DNA of 64,000 nucleotides from Arion vulgaris (lineage: Eukaryota; Mollusca; Gastropoda; Stylommatophora; Arionidae): contig CM036756.1 of the NCBI GenBank assembly GCA_020796225.1, forward strand, positions 68,321,152 through 68,385,151. The letters run 5' to 3'. The notes beneath the pieces were generated by a model. That model did no database searches. It saw only the letters and a list, made by a program, of their open reading frames with translations, and was not told the DNA's origin. Of the stretch, positions 11,415 to 24,100 are shown piece by piece. A program made the translations under genes and the position numbers. The first letter of the stretch is position 1; each line of letters begins with the position of its first letter.

Positions 11415-11654
11415 AGATGGATGATAGAGGAGATCTAAAAGTAAAGCAACAGTCAAAGAAATACAAGAGGCTGCTCAATCTCCTTATGTACTTAACTCTT
11501 TCCATACCATGAGTGTTACTAAGTTCTGATCACAATTGTTGTATGGCACCAGCAAGTTATCACCAAAAAATGCCGCGTTTACGTTGCTTGTAGTATATAT
11601 CAGATTTATATATATCATTAAATATATTATTTATGTGCATATATCCTATTTGTC

Positions 11655-11765
11655 TTTTGTCTCCATACTGTTACCGGATCGTTGACCAGTGTCGTGGTTA
11701 TCTGTTTTTGTCTTGCGCTGTTCTAGTGGCTTGGTGATGTTTATTTTTAATATATATATCTGTTA
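11655..11765 (-). mobile_element. LINE ORF2 C-terminal scrap
   Basis: Shares text such as ctgtttttgtcttgcgctgtt and ttgaccagtgtcgtggtt with the minus-strand copy at 47480 and, inverted, with the plus copy at 57195 (residues [17 protein letters not shown]). Only the last part of the ORF remains. Confidence 0.55.
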
Positions 11766-12225
11766 CTATTTGTATCTACTCTAAAAATGTGAAAGGTTTA
11801 GTACAAGGAGAAATAGATCGCTCCATGAGAGTAGTCCCTATAGTGGCTAGTAGTGTAATTTGAGCACATTTGTATGCCACTATAGTGGTTCATGGTATTG
11901 ATCGAGTTTAGGATACCCTAACCTAACCTAAGATAATCTTGGAGAATATTATCCAACCGAACACAATTATGTACCGATGAGTTACTCATAGAATTTTGTG
12001 AACATACTCGTTAAATTCAACTTTTTCAAATGGGACTATGTTCTGGAAGAATGCAGTTTAGCAAGGTTACTTTTACTGGTTACAGTTTATACTGCTTAGC
12101 TCTTTCGAGAAAGCTTTGCAATGTCCATATTATTGCGAGAAAAAGTACATCAATTAATTTCGACTTAATTTTTATCTAAAATAACATCACCATTCAGGAA
12201 CTGGTTCATAAACAGTACCATGTCA

Positions 12226-13610
12226 CGGAAGCTGAAATATTTTAGTCACAGCAGTTTGAAGTGAGCAACAAAGTACGGTATGGTTCTTGAAATACTGATT
12301 CCAGACTTCGTGCTTGCACTCTTCTTGGATTCTATCAGCGAGATCGAGAGGGAGTTGTTGACGCTTGTGCAACTCAGCTACTTCATAACAATTGCCTAGA
12401 CATGCGCCACGGAGAGGTCACTTCGTGGTCGACTTTGTTGACCAAACCAACAGGGAGGACAGCAGAGGGCTGTGTACTGGCCCAAATATTCTTCAGCATG
12501 ATGTTTGCTGCCATGTTCATGGATGTCTTTTTGAAAGGAGTTGAACATGGGGTAAAGATTAGATACAGGACAGATGGATAGATTACTATTCAATCTTCGG
12601 AGGTTAAAATCTTCCACCGAAGTAAAAGCATCAACTATCTCAAATCTGTTGTTTGCTGATGACTGCACCCTCGCTACCAACTCTGAAGAAGAAATGCAGA
12701 CTTACATGGACAAGTTCTCAATGGCCTGTGATATGTCTGGCCTTACCATTAACACCAAGAAAGCAGAGGTCATGTTCCAACCCGCACCTAGAGAGCAGTA
12801 CTACGATCCAGTCATCATATTAAACACCAGCGTCTCCTGCCAGCGGACAACTTTGCTTATCTTGGCAGCCTCCTATCCAGATCAACAAACATAGACTCTG
12901 AGGTCAACAATAGGATATCCAAAGCCAGTGCTGCGTTCGAAAGGCTACGTGTCTCTGTCTGGGAGCGAAAGGGGATAAGCGTAGACACAAAGCTGAAAGT
13001 TTGCCAGGCTATAGTGCTAACCACTCTGCTGTACGCAAGCGAGACATGGACAGTGTATAGCAGACACGCAAGAAAACTAAACCACTACCACACAAGCTGT
13101 CTACGCAGAATACTAAAAATAAGCTGGCAGAACCGAATTCCAGATACCGAAGTCCTCACAAGAGCAAAGATCATAAGCGTCAATACCTTGTTGCAGAAGG
13201 CCCAAGTAAGATGTTCTGGCTACGTTGCTTGGATGCCTGATAAACGCGTCTCCAAACAGTTGATGTATGGCGAACTTGACGGGGGCAGACGTTCTACTGG
13301 TGGACAGAAAAAACGCTTCAAAGACACTCTTAAAGTGTCTCTGAAATGCTTCGATATAGAAACCAGGTGCTGGGAATCCTTGCCAAGATTGCCGAATGTG
13401 ACGTTGTAACAACACAAGAGGAACCCACATAGTTGATAATCATCGTGCCGTTGAGGCACAAAGAAAACGAGCTGCGCGAAAAGATAGAACACACAATACG
13501 CACATTTCTAACCTTGATCATGTATGCCCCACCTGTGGTAGGGGATTGTGTTCTAGGACTGGACTCCACAGTCATCTCCGCACATACCAGAGAGGTGCAG
13601 CAGCACACGT
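12226..13610 (+). mobile_element. LINE reverse transcriptase, 3' half, frameshifted
   Basis: Broken frames give, in order, EGCVLAQIFFSMMFAAMFMD, the catalytic LLFADDCTLATNSEEEM near 12645-12695, GLTINTKKAEVMFQPAP, an AYLGSLLSRSTNIDSEVNN stretch, LTTLLYASETWTVYSRHARK, PDTEVLTRAKI, KQLMYGELDGGRRSTGGQ and KKRFKDTLKVSLK. It ends with a Cys/His element (CPTCGRGLC, then GLHSHLRT) near 13525-13600. This order is typical of an animal LINE that ends in a zinc-finger-like tail. At least three frame changes make it non-functional. Confidence 0.9.
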
Positions 13611-13779
13611 CTGAGACTGTTGTTATCATCGCTTGCGACGGATGGCTATTAGTATTATTGCTGGTTGAAATATGTCATATGGAAACCTTGAACATGTTGT
13701 TGGAGTAGACCGAAGATCTGGTTAGCTATCAAGAATGTTTCCGGCGATTTGCAATGAGACCAACGTTCTGCAAAGGACA

Positions 13780-14548
13780 GATTTATGAAGTATTTCCTGC
13801 AGACTATTGCTGCTTTACACAACTTGTCATCTATAGCATCAAAAGTTGGACTGCAGATAAGCTATGAAAAAACAAATATAATGAAGACACCTATGGCAAG
13901 TAATGCAGATATCACACTGGAATCTAAAATGATAAAAATAACAGAGCAGTTCACCTATTTGGGTAGCAATTTTGATTGCACAGGAAATGTTAAAAATTAT
14001 GATACGAATTGGCAAAGCAACATCAGCTTTTAATAGTCTAAATAAAATATGGAACTGCAAGTTATATAGTATTAAAACTAAATTACGAATTTTCAATTCA
14101 AATGTTGTATCAATCCTAACATATGCCAGCGAGAGTTGGAAAAGGACTAAAGATATAGAAAGCAAGATGAATGCATTTGAAAATAGATGTCTGCGAAAAA
14201 AATGAATATAAAATGGAACGAATTCAGAAGAAGTGATGAAATCAGAGACATGTCTGGTCAACACTAGTGACAACTGTTATAAGAAAGAGAAGATGGAGAT
14301 ATGTTGGGCACACCTGAGGAGAAATGATCAACGAATATCAAAGCAGGCATTGAAGTGGGATGCAAAGGGTTCAAGAAAGAGAGGTCGACCTAAAGAGACC
14401 CTGAAACGAACTTTGCTGAGAGAGGCAGGAAATATCGGTCTCAGTTCCATGGAGGAGATTGAGCGAGTTGCCCAGGATAGAGCGGTATGGAGAAATTACT
14501 TGCAGGCCCTATGTAACGTATAACGGTACGAGAGGAATTATTATTATT
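13780..14548 (+). mobile_element. LINE ORF2 3' third, RTE-like, with ATT tail
   Basis: Broken frames read VGLQISYEKTNIMKTPMAS and EQFTYLGSNFD, then GKATSAFNSLNKIWNCKL, TKLRIFNSNVVSILTYASES and ENRCLRK, and end with the ALKWDAKGSRKRGRPKE and RAVWRNYLQALCNV tail. After the stop at 14521 comes gaggaattattattatta. The last 285 bases match window positions 1-290 almost perfectly. A lost base in cacacctgagg (cacaccttgagg in copy 1) shifts the frame. Confidence 0.9.
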
Positions 14549-14549
14549 A

Positions 14550-16430
14550 TTGCTGCTTTACGCCAAAAGGGAAGTAACATAATAAATACGTTCTTCAACT
14601 AGTTTCGAAAGAGTTATGTTCGTAAATGAATAGACAGGTTATGTGCGTTCTTAACCCTTTAGCTGCTAAGGACGTGTATAGACGTTTTCCCCATTCACTG
14701 TTAAAGACGCGTTAACGCGTCTGTTATTATCTCTCCTCTTTGGGCTAAAGACGTTTTAACACGTTATACATTTCTACTGTCACTGCTATAAGTGTTCATT
14801 CACTTTTGTGGTCTAGTTGGGTGTGTATGTAATTGATCACCAGCTACGTCTGTTTCTAACACATGTGGCACATTAGGACATTGACTATTTATTAATCTCT
14901 TGATACTATCCTCATACTTATGGGACCATATTTTTCTCTCCCAACTACTGTATTTTTTTTTCAATAGTGTGTCATACCAGTTGTGTTGCCAACATATTAT
15001 ATGTGTCTTTGTTTTATTTCTTTCATTCATTATACATTCATTATCAATACTTCCTGTACTTCTTTTTTATTGTGTTATTTTATTTTTATGTCCTGACGTT
15101 GGGCATATTATTCTTAAGTCCACATCCCCAAAATCACAATAACCTACTTGCAACTGCTTGTTTCAGTATACACGTTTCTGTACCCATACAACAATGTTGA
15201 CTAAACGCAACTCTGTCAGTTTTTTAAATTATATGTTTTCTGTTTATGGACTAAAATCTGTCTCGTGCTGTTGAATGTTATTTTTTAATTGATTTTTTCT
15301 TCCATTTGAGTTACGTGTTTCGTCTGTTATAATATTACATGTTCAAAATAAAAGGAAATCTCAACCTGTTCCAGTTTTCTTTGTGATGTTTTATATCTAG
15401 CTCTTTTGTATATTATATTTTATTTGGACTATTTTCCTACAGCTATACGCTAAATAGGTTATATAAGCAAATTATCCATACCAATCTATTCTGGGCAACT
15501 CTCTAAATCTCTTCCATGGAATTGAGTTTTATATTTGTCGTTTAACTCATTGAAATTCGCTGCAAAATTTGCATAGAGCGTCCATTATGTCTTGAACAAT
15601 TTACCTCACAGTTCAATCCCTGCTTTGTGATTCATTGATCATTTCTACAGCCCAACATTTGCGTAGGCGACCATTAGCATTGAATCGTATTACATGACCA
15701 ACCATTTGGTTCTTGAAATATGCTATAGCATATATGCTATATTCCCAAACTGGGGTCAGTGGACACCGGTTGGTCCGCGAGGAACCTACAAGCTGTCCTC
15801 AAGCGCTTGAAGAAATATTATGATCTTTGACATTTCAAACAGAAACATACATTTTTAAACATGTATAAAAACAGTGCTAAACTAGTTTCGCTGTGAAATC
15901 AAAGAAGCCTGGACTAGACCGGAGTCTAAATGTCTGACAGGACAAAATGAAAGATCATTTGAAGTTTCCGCAGTCTGAGAAATTAGATCCAACTTGACTG
16001 TGGTGCAATGATAAGTCCATCACTAGAAGATTTTCATATATAGAAACTTTTTGGGTCCGTGGCAGCAAAATGGCATTTAAAAGGGGGTCTGCGATAATGC
16101 AAAGGTTGGAAACCGCTTTTCTATAGCATTGGTGTTGTTTCTACCACGTACATAATAATCTCGTTTTTATCCTATCTATCTATCATTGCTACTACCACTA
16201 TTTTAGGGGGATCTTTCATGTCTGTTGATGTAATTTCCTTTTTTGTGTGTTATTAGTAGAATTGTGGCACAGTTAGCACAAAGTTGGGATTATGATCATA
16301 TTGTATAAGACTCGTTTTATGTGTAAAGATTCCTGTTTGCAATTGAGTATCGGTGTCACTTGATCGATGCTTTACTTGCTTTGTTCCATATTTGCTGTAT
16401 TTCGGTATTGATACTTTCATTTGCCGATAC
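14550..16430. other. No gene recognised
   Basis: AT-rich with T runs. There is a short direct repeat at 14660-14765 (aaagacg and gttaac/gttaaaacgt phrases) that recurs at 26180-26240 (aaggacatgtttagatg and ctgctaaagacgtgttta), so it is an unnamed dispersed repeat. Confidence 0.4.
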
Positions 16431-17660
16431 CAAACTTCTAAAATACGTGAAGTTTGTCATTCGTCTCAGTTGTTGGTTTGCGATGAAGGTATTTGTATTC
16501 ATTTCTTTCTTGTTATTGTCATAACCTCCGTCTTATAAATATTAATTTTGAGTTTTTGATCTTTTGAAGTTTTTTTTTTTAGTTTATTGGTGTGCTCTGT
16601 AAGGGGGTGTTTTTTGTCGTGTAAACATTGCTTGGTCATCTGCAAACAGCAGTTTATTTTTGAGGGCACCAAAGTTTGCATCTTCACGTGACTCATCATG
16701 TTTGGGATCTACGCTTGAATTGGATAGTTTGCATGTATTGCAAATCTATGGGATGAGCAATAATGGTGACATTACACATCATTGTCTTACTCCTGATGTA
16801 ATGGTAAAGTTATTTGAGACTCCGTTGTTTGTTTTCACTGAACACATGATTTTCATGTATTGATCAGCTTTTTAATAACTCCATACAGTGTTAATGTTTT
16901 CTATATCTGCTGTCTATCTACTCGATGAAAACTATTTTCTTGTTCTATAAATGTAACGTGTAGTTCTTGGTAATACTTAATTGTCCTTTCTGTTAGCTGT
17001 CTGGGTGCCAAGATTGCATCAGTACAATTTCTGTTCTTTCTGAAGCCCACTTGTGTTTCATTTAATTGCGGCTCAATAATTGGTTGTAATCTCTTTATTC
17101 AAGATTTATTTTAGACTATTTTGCCTGCGTGGCCCAGGAGTGATATTTGTCTGTACTTTGAGCAACCTCTTTTGCTGCCTTTTTTCATATATGTATTGTT
17201 ACTGCGTTTCTCAAGGCTTCTATTGATTCTTGTATGGTCCTCTTCCTTCTTCTTCTTCTTCTTTGAACGCCCAATATCGATCACTTGGTAAATCACGCTG
17301 TGTGATTTGTATGTGATTTGAGCCTAATAGCGATTGTACGTTGCGCCAGTAATACACGTACAAGTAGACCAGCACATCCGATTTCTGTGACGTTTTTTAT
17401 TTACTAGGGTAGCTTCCTTAGGCCCTTACCTCGGTGGCCTCTTACGACATGCTTTGTATGTCGCAGTGTTACTATTCTTTGCTTTCCTTGTAAGCCATGG
17501 CAACACACGGGCGTTATGTTGTCCAGATGATGTTGTATATTCGGTGTACTAATTTGATTCCTATAGCTTGCGATGCTTTTATTAATTCAGCGGGAATATC
17601 ATCTGGCCCTGATGCTTTGTTGTTTATACATAGTTATTTAGTGATATGCTTAAAAGATAA
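16430..17660 (-). mobile_element. LINE reverse transcriptase domain, broken and split by a SINE
   Basis: On the minus strand from 17660 downward the broken frames give SGPDDIPAELIKASQAIGI, then after a SINE-C insertion VGFRKNRNCTDAILAPRQL, NSFHRVDRQ, DGVSNNFTITSGVRQ, the catalytic LLFADDQAMF near 16640, and LKINIYKTEVMTITRK. This is the normal order of RT fingers and palm motifs. Stops and frameshifts are frequent. Confidence 0.87.
17262..17500 (-). mobile_element. SINE-C copy inside a LINE
   Basis: Reads on the minus strand from caaggaaagcaaagaatag through catgtcgtaagaggcc, aagctaccctagtaaata, gaaatcgg and aatcacacagcgtgattt to an AAG-repeat tail (17240-17262). It matches 48350-48600 closely and shares its core with the copies at 18938, 25036 and 52642. 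Confidence 0.85.
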
Positions 17661-18073
17661 AACTTGGAGAGAGAATTGTCAACGTTTGCAGGTAAGACAC
17701 ATGCTGATGATGTCCGTCCGGGACGAGAGACCGGGAGAAACTATATATTATTGTCAGTACAGCTTGATTGATATGTTTGACTCGTGGCATAAATTGATAC
17801 TAGTAATGATATACCATACGGTGTTCAGAGGTCAGTGCTGATAGATTATTCTATGTTTTTTTTCCAATTAAATAATACAATGAATTTTCAAATCAAATTA
17901 AGTTTTTTTCTTATATCACGGACATGTAATCAAACATCTCTACATGAAAACAAGTGCTTTATGCGCCATCTATTTTCAGTCACATGACCGTGAATCTTTC
18001 ATTTGATTGGACTTTCCTTTAACCAACCTTTTGTATTGTTGAAATCATAACAAGCTCATCGTTATCAGCCATC

Positions 18074-18184
18074 ATGGCGAACCCTCGGAAGTTCAGCGAA
18101 AAAATAGCCCTACATACACAAAAGCAGGCTGAAGAAACTGCTGCTTTCGAGGCAATTTTACAAGAAGTTAATTCTGCTACAAGG
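18074..18184 (+). CDS. CRTC: CRTC exon 1: CREB-binding (TORC_N) segment
   Basis: Encodes residues 1-37. The ATG lies in a good initiation context (gccatcATGG) and is followed at once by the family's [12 protein letters not shown] and [10 protein letters not shown] blocks. These form the N-terminal helix that pairs with the CREB bZIP. The exon ends in phase 0 at agg|gtaaat. No other upstream in-frame coding is needed, so this start is chosen. A 5' untranslated exon cannot be excluded. No TATA box was recognised in the 150 bases upstream. Confidence 0.95.
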
Positions 18185-21100
18185 GTAAATAACTTTGCTT
18201 ACAATAACAATTGGCTGTCTCTTCAGCGAGTGCATCAATCCCCCAAAATAACTTGAAAATTAAAATAGGCCATTGGTTATGACTTACGGAGTGGTTAGCT
18301 GTCACATCCTCAGATTTTTATTGGTTTTTGTTGGTAGTAAATTTTTTACTGTTTGCTAGTGACTAGTGTATCACATACTAAGAGTGAATGGGAAACAATA
18401 ATTGTAATACAGATATAATTATGTAGTATTTACTAAAACATAGCTTGACTATGGCAATCCGTGGCGTATGTATCAATCAAAAGTTCAAATTCAATGATCT
18501 CATCAGTCGACTCAATAATATAGCAACAAGTGAATCTGATCCCGTTACTACTAGCAGCCAGTCTACTAGTGTTGTAAATAGTATGTATCCTCTGTTAGTA
18601 GCACCGACAGCAACTATTGAAGCCATTTGAGCTCGTAGTTATATTAAGCCTTGCATATTTCAACAAATATTAAGCAGCTCTGGGTTTTTATTATAGCTAT
18701 ACTTGTAAGTTAAGTTTTATATTAAAAAATGTGTGAGTGATAGCTACATCACACACTACATAATGTATGCTTGAAACGTTTTTATTTTTACAGATGAGAC
18801 CAGTTTTAGTCATTTAAGGTCATCGTGATTATATTTAAATCAATTATTGACAGTGTCCACATCAAGGGTTGACTGTAAATTGTGTAATAATGCTCTGTCT
18901 TCAAGTTCTGTCTCTTGCCCTAATGGTACTGTTTGGCTGCCCGAGTGGTTACCGGGGCCCAAATTTGGGTGTAAAGAATAGAACCACTGTTACCTGCCAT
19001 GCATGTCGTAAGAGCGACTAAGGAGGTTTGGCTGAAATCGGATGCATGTGTCCTAAACGTGTAGAAGTCTATGCGTTTAGGGGCCTCTGAAACCAATGTG
19101 CAACGTATACAGTTCTTGGCAAAGATCAAACATATCACAAAGAGTGATTAAAATTGGTGTAAAGAACGAAGCAAGAGAAGAAGAGAGAAGAAGAAGGCAC
19201 TGTTTTGGTAGACTATTGCCAGTCCACTTCCTGAAGTTCATCTCCCAAATGTATGTTATGTCTTCCCCTTGCTCTTCTACCTCCCCTTTCAAGATGAATT
19301 TAAAAAGGGTGTCATGTCATTTAATGAGAACAATGTACCTCAATCACCCAGACATTCGTCTGGCTAAGTGGTTAAACCCTTGCCTTGGAAGTCGAAGGCC
19401 GTGGGTTTGAATCCAGACCGTTCTGTTCACGCATGCATTTTTTCCCAGAGACACCTAGGATTGTTGCAGGAGCTATGGAGTTTGTACTTTGTGCAATATC
19501 TACGGAGTGGGACCAAGCCATATGGGGTAAAACCCGGTGCAATTATGTCAATCCTTCAGCTTAAAAGTCCCCTTTAATCAATCAGAGCAGTTCTCTTTTC
19601 ACTTCTAGTTGTTGTTGCACTTGTTTACTAGTTTTACTCCTTTTTTTTCCATAACACTCAACCTATTTCTTTGTATATCCACATTTTGCAAGCTTAATTT
19701 CTTCCCTCCATCTGCTAGTTTATTGTTTCATACTTTCGCTAAAATGATGAATAAATGTGGTACAAGTCAAGTCTTTATCGTTTGTGTACTCTTTTCGGTA
19801 TTAATACATTTTGCATGTTGTAAAATATATTCTTATTTGTTTTTGTTCTCTTCCGAACTTCTATTTGACATCTGCCATCTTCTGTTATTGTAGGTCCAAG
19901 ATATACATAACTTGACACTTGTTTCAGTCTTTCTCTATTTACCAGTATGTTCAATGCCTTAATCTCTAGTATTTTTTATTACCATTTGTTTTCTCAGTAT
20001 TAATATCACCCAGGACGTATATTTTAGTTCTGTTGCTGCATCATCAAATAGCTTGTCCTGGGCAGAACTTTACCACCCTAAGTCCTTCTGAATTTCTCTC
20101 TTTCATAGACCATATTTCCCGCTCTGCATCCGTCACGCTCAAATCATCAGTTACATCCTAAATCCATCTTCTCCGTGGTCTTCCTCTTCTCCTCTTGTTC
20201 AGGATGCCTCCATAATGGTCTTCTCCAACCCTTTATGCCTTTTTTATATGTCCAAAATACTTCAATTTTCTTATTTGTGGCATCAGCCAGTTTTTTTTTA
20301 GTTCTTTCTGAATAGATCTATTTGTTCTCTTTTATGACCATGATATATGGAGAACTCTTCTGTAATCCTTTATGTTCAAAAGCACATTTTTGTACACTGC
20401 CTTTTTAAATGTCCATCCTTCACACCCATACGTTGCCACTGGGAATATGCATGCTCTCAGTGTTCTGATACTTGTTTTCCAATCAGTTCCATTCCATACT
20501 GTTTTAGTTGTTTAATTTTTTTATAAGGCCATGTTTGTTCTTTAACTTTCCTTTATTCTATTTCCATCTCGTTAGCAGTCACCCGAGATATTCAAAACTT
20601 CACATTTTCTATTTTCTCTCCGTTAATAAAAATATCATTTGTCATGCTTATTTTATCTGTTGTTATTATTTCTGTTTTTGCCACATCAAGATATAGATTT
20701 TGTTTTTCGTTTTTCTCTTGCATTTTCATGATTAATTTCTCAATTACTTAATGTTGACAGAAACTGTACCGTCAGCTCATCCTAGTTAAAAAAATTTCTC
20801 TGCCACTGATTATTAAAGGATTGTATTGTTCTTTTCTGCTAATGTTATGTAGCATTCCTCATGATGTTTTCAGCATATAATGTTAAAAAGACAAAGCGAG
20901 CAAATGCAATCTTGTCTTACTCACTGCCTTATGTCAAATCAGTCTGATGTATCATCGCTTGTTATTAAGCCGACATTTGATCAATTTAAAGTTCTCTTAT
21001 AATCTGTATTAAATGTAATGGAAATCCCATGTCTTCCATGATCGCCATAATTCCTGATGTTCTGCACAATCAAATACTTTTGAATAGTCAGTAAAGCATG

Positions 21101-24100
21101 AGTATAGATCTACATTACAGTCAATACATTTACATTTGTTGGGTGCTCAATGCTTTAATGGTTGATCGTTTCATACAGATCATTATAAGATCAGATGTTT
21201 CATCTGCAATTGTTAGTATGACATTAGATGGTGCTATCTGCAATTGTTAACCCACTGCATTGTGGAGGGTGCTCGGGAGCTTGTGCAAAAGGGCCACGGC
21301 ACATTTCCAATATTAACTGCACAGACTAGGCATAAATGGAGAGAATGATTATTCAATGATTATTCAATTGCAAAATCACGAAATAATTTATTTAAAAATA
21401 TATATTATTAATTTCTTCCTTAAAGAGCCACCGTCCCCCTCATCGCCTGAACACCCCCCAAATGATTCTAAACCCACTATCGGCGCCCACCCCCACCATC
21501 CTGGAAGGCTTTGGTGCGCACTGAGGTGACGGTATCGCTCACTGGGGTGACGGTATCGCTCACTGGGGTGGCGGTATCGCTCACTGGGGTGACGGTATCG
21601 CTCACTGGGGTGACGGTATCGCTCACTTTGGGAACCTATGTTCTAGCTGAATCATGGAAGTAGCTCTTTGGATTATAATCACATGCAGATTGCCAAGTGT
21701 GGTCAATGAGTGGTATTTCTAGAGCACCTACTGCACTGATATCGAGGGAGTACAGCAGTGATTACCAATAGACTCTTCCAGATGAGGAGTTTCTGCAACT
21801 TTAGGCATAGCACCATACACCTGAAATTGTTGGAGTCTTCTGGGTCTGCAAAACAGTAGATTACTGCTCCCTGCTTGTAGAAGGAAAACGAGTAAAATTT
21901 TGTGGGGTTCGATGAAGAAAAATGTTATAAAAATGTGATTGTTGTATATATTTCTATTTAATGAATACTTTTATTTATCAGGAGCCTCCAAGGTATCATA
22001 AACAACAGCATATTGCTCCTTCTCTTGGCACATATAGGGCTGGATCACTTCCTAATGTAAACCAGATGTCTGCTAAACAAGGAATTGATTTACAGGTACT
22101 TCTGTTAGATATATTCTCTTTTATATTAATTCCTTGCATTTTGATAGGCAAATAGTCTGGTACAAATGACAAGGTAAGGTAGTTTTACAAAGTACAACAA
22201 TATATCTTAACATTTTGACCAAAAACCTTTAATGTACAGTATACCACTTCATTTGTAACAAAGGGATAATCTTGTGTCTTATTTTAAAGTGAAGCCTTGC
22301 CTTTTCTGTGTCATTTGTTTTCAGCACTTTTAAGAACTTAGTTTACTTTTTCACTTTGATTTCTGCTCGCTTAGCTTGTCTGCTGTGATGCAGCATGTTA
22401 TAGAACCACCATTTAGAGTCACAATTCTGTTTATGATGCAACATGCTGATTATCCAGCACTGCACATAATACTGGAGGAAATAACCTAGGTTTAAACGTA
22501 AATCTTTCACTCTGTAATTATTTTGACCTCTGGACGCATTTATTTTGCAATTCAAATTTAACATTCAATGCCAAGTAGCTTAAAACATTTATAACTCGAG
22601 TTTAGTTTCTCTAATGTATGACATATTATATATTACCTTGTTGCTAATCGGATGTGGAATACATTAATATAATATTTTACGTCAGATTTTACATCAGAAA
22701 AAACAATCGTTTTTATCAACAGACATCCAAAAGCCGATAAATCGGTTTTGCAACATCATGAACATTACTCTAAACCGATATTTTGGCTCAGCAGTCTCGA
22801 AGGATTAATCCTTTTTGCTATCATGGAAGCTGTGCACAAAAGGATTCCAAAATAGATTTAGGAAAGGTATGGGATACTAAATAACTTATGTATTATTTTT
22901 TTTATAGGCAACACTGCAGCAAATAGATGACCTGAAGCAGGGCAAGTCACCCATGTTGCATAACAGACTTGATAGGCAAAGGCAGCAAATTGGACTACAA
23001 CGTCGAAATTTTCCAGCAGATAAGAGGGTACCTATACTTTATAGTAAAAGCTAAGACATGCATGTTTGTTGGTAGTATACATTGATTGACATATGTTTCA
23101 CAGTAATAGCATGTTTTCTCAGTGACTCAATGAATACGCTCAGGAAGATTGAAACAAGCTTGACTTGAAGATGATGGTTGGTGTCGCTGAAGAAGTCTAA
23201 TCTGACAATCAGTTTGATTTTTGTGCCAGTGTGTTTAGGTGTAAGGAAGTTGAGCGCGTCAATAGGTTTGCAGGAATGGTTGCTGTAAAACATGGGTGAG
23301 TGATGGACCCTGTTGATATTCTGAATTTCTAAGGAGAGAAGGCTTGTAAATGATTCAAGACTTGGGGTGAATCTGCAACCTAACCGGATATCAAATTAAA
23401 AGTGGTGTTGCTAGCCAGTAGCGCTATTCTGGAAGCCAAAAATGAATAGTAAACCAACATATAACAGGTGTTGTTAATTGTCACAAGCTGAGGGACATAC
23501 TGAGGAATAGATCAGAGTATGGACTAATTCTTTTCGTGTGCAATGATGATGATCTGTCGACTAGACTAAACTAAATGCATAGAATTAGAAGTGTTAATCT
23601 TTCTTTCTTCCTCTGCTTTATGTGTCATGAAGTGTAATATTAACAGATTACTGGCAACATATTTTTCATATTGAATAAGATCTCATGAATGTGTGTGTAT
23701 ACTTACACATATATAATTTATTAATAATTAATTTCCAGATTGACTCATCACCATATGGATCTTCATATCACCTGTCTCCTCCCCCAGATACAAGTTGGCG
23801 CAGGTGAGTTGTTTGAAACTGCTGATATTCTTACATCACCGTTTCTGATGTTTAGCACTCATTGGTTGTTACATAGTTTATTGTACTTCTGTGGTTTATT
23901 GTACCAGTAGTTTTTAGCCACCTTTTGGAACCGTAATTAGACCACTGCAAAAATGTTGGGAAAATGGGGATAGTTATAAAGTATCACTATCATAGTAGTT
24001 TAGGAGGGAAAAGCAATGGACACCTGCATGTAGTCATGACACAAAATATTTGCTACTTCAATGTGCAGATCAGTTGTTGCAAGGGAGAGGCCTACTTTTA

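Noticed and set aside
18445..18630. 61-codon frame in CRTC intron 1 considered as an extra exon
   Set aside because: Exons 1 and 2 already join in phase 0 with homology across the joint, and the frame has no CRTC-like residues or clear splice borders.
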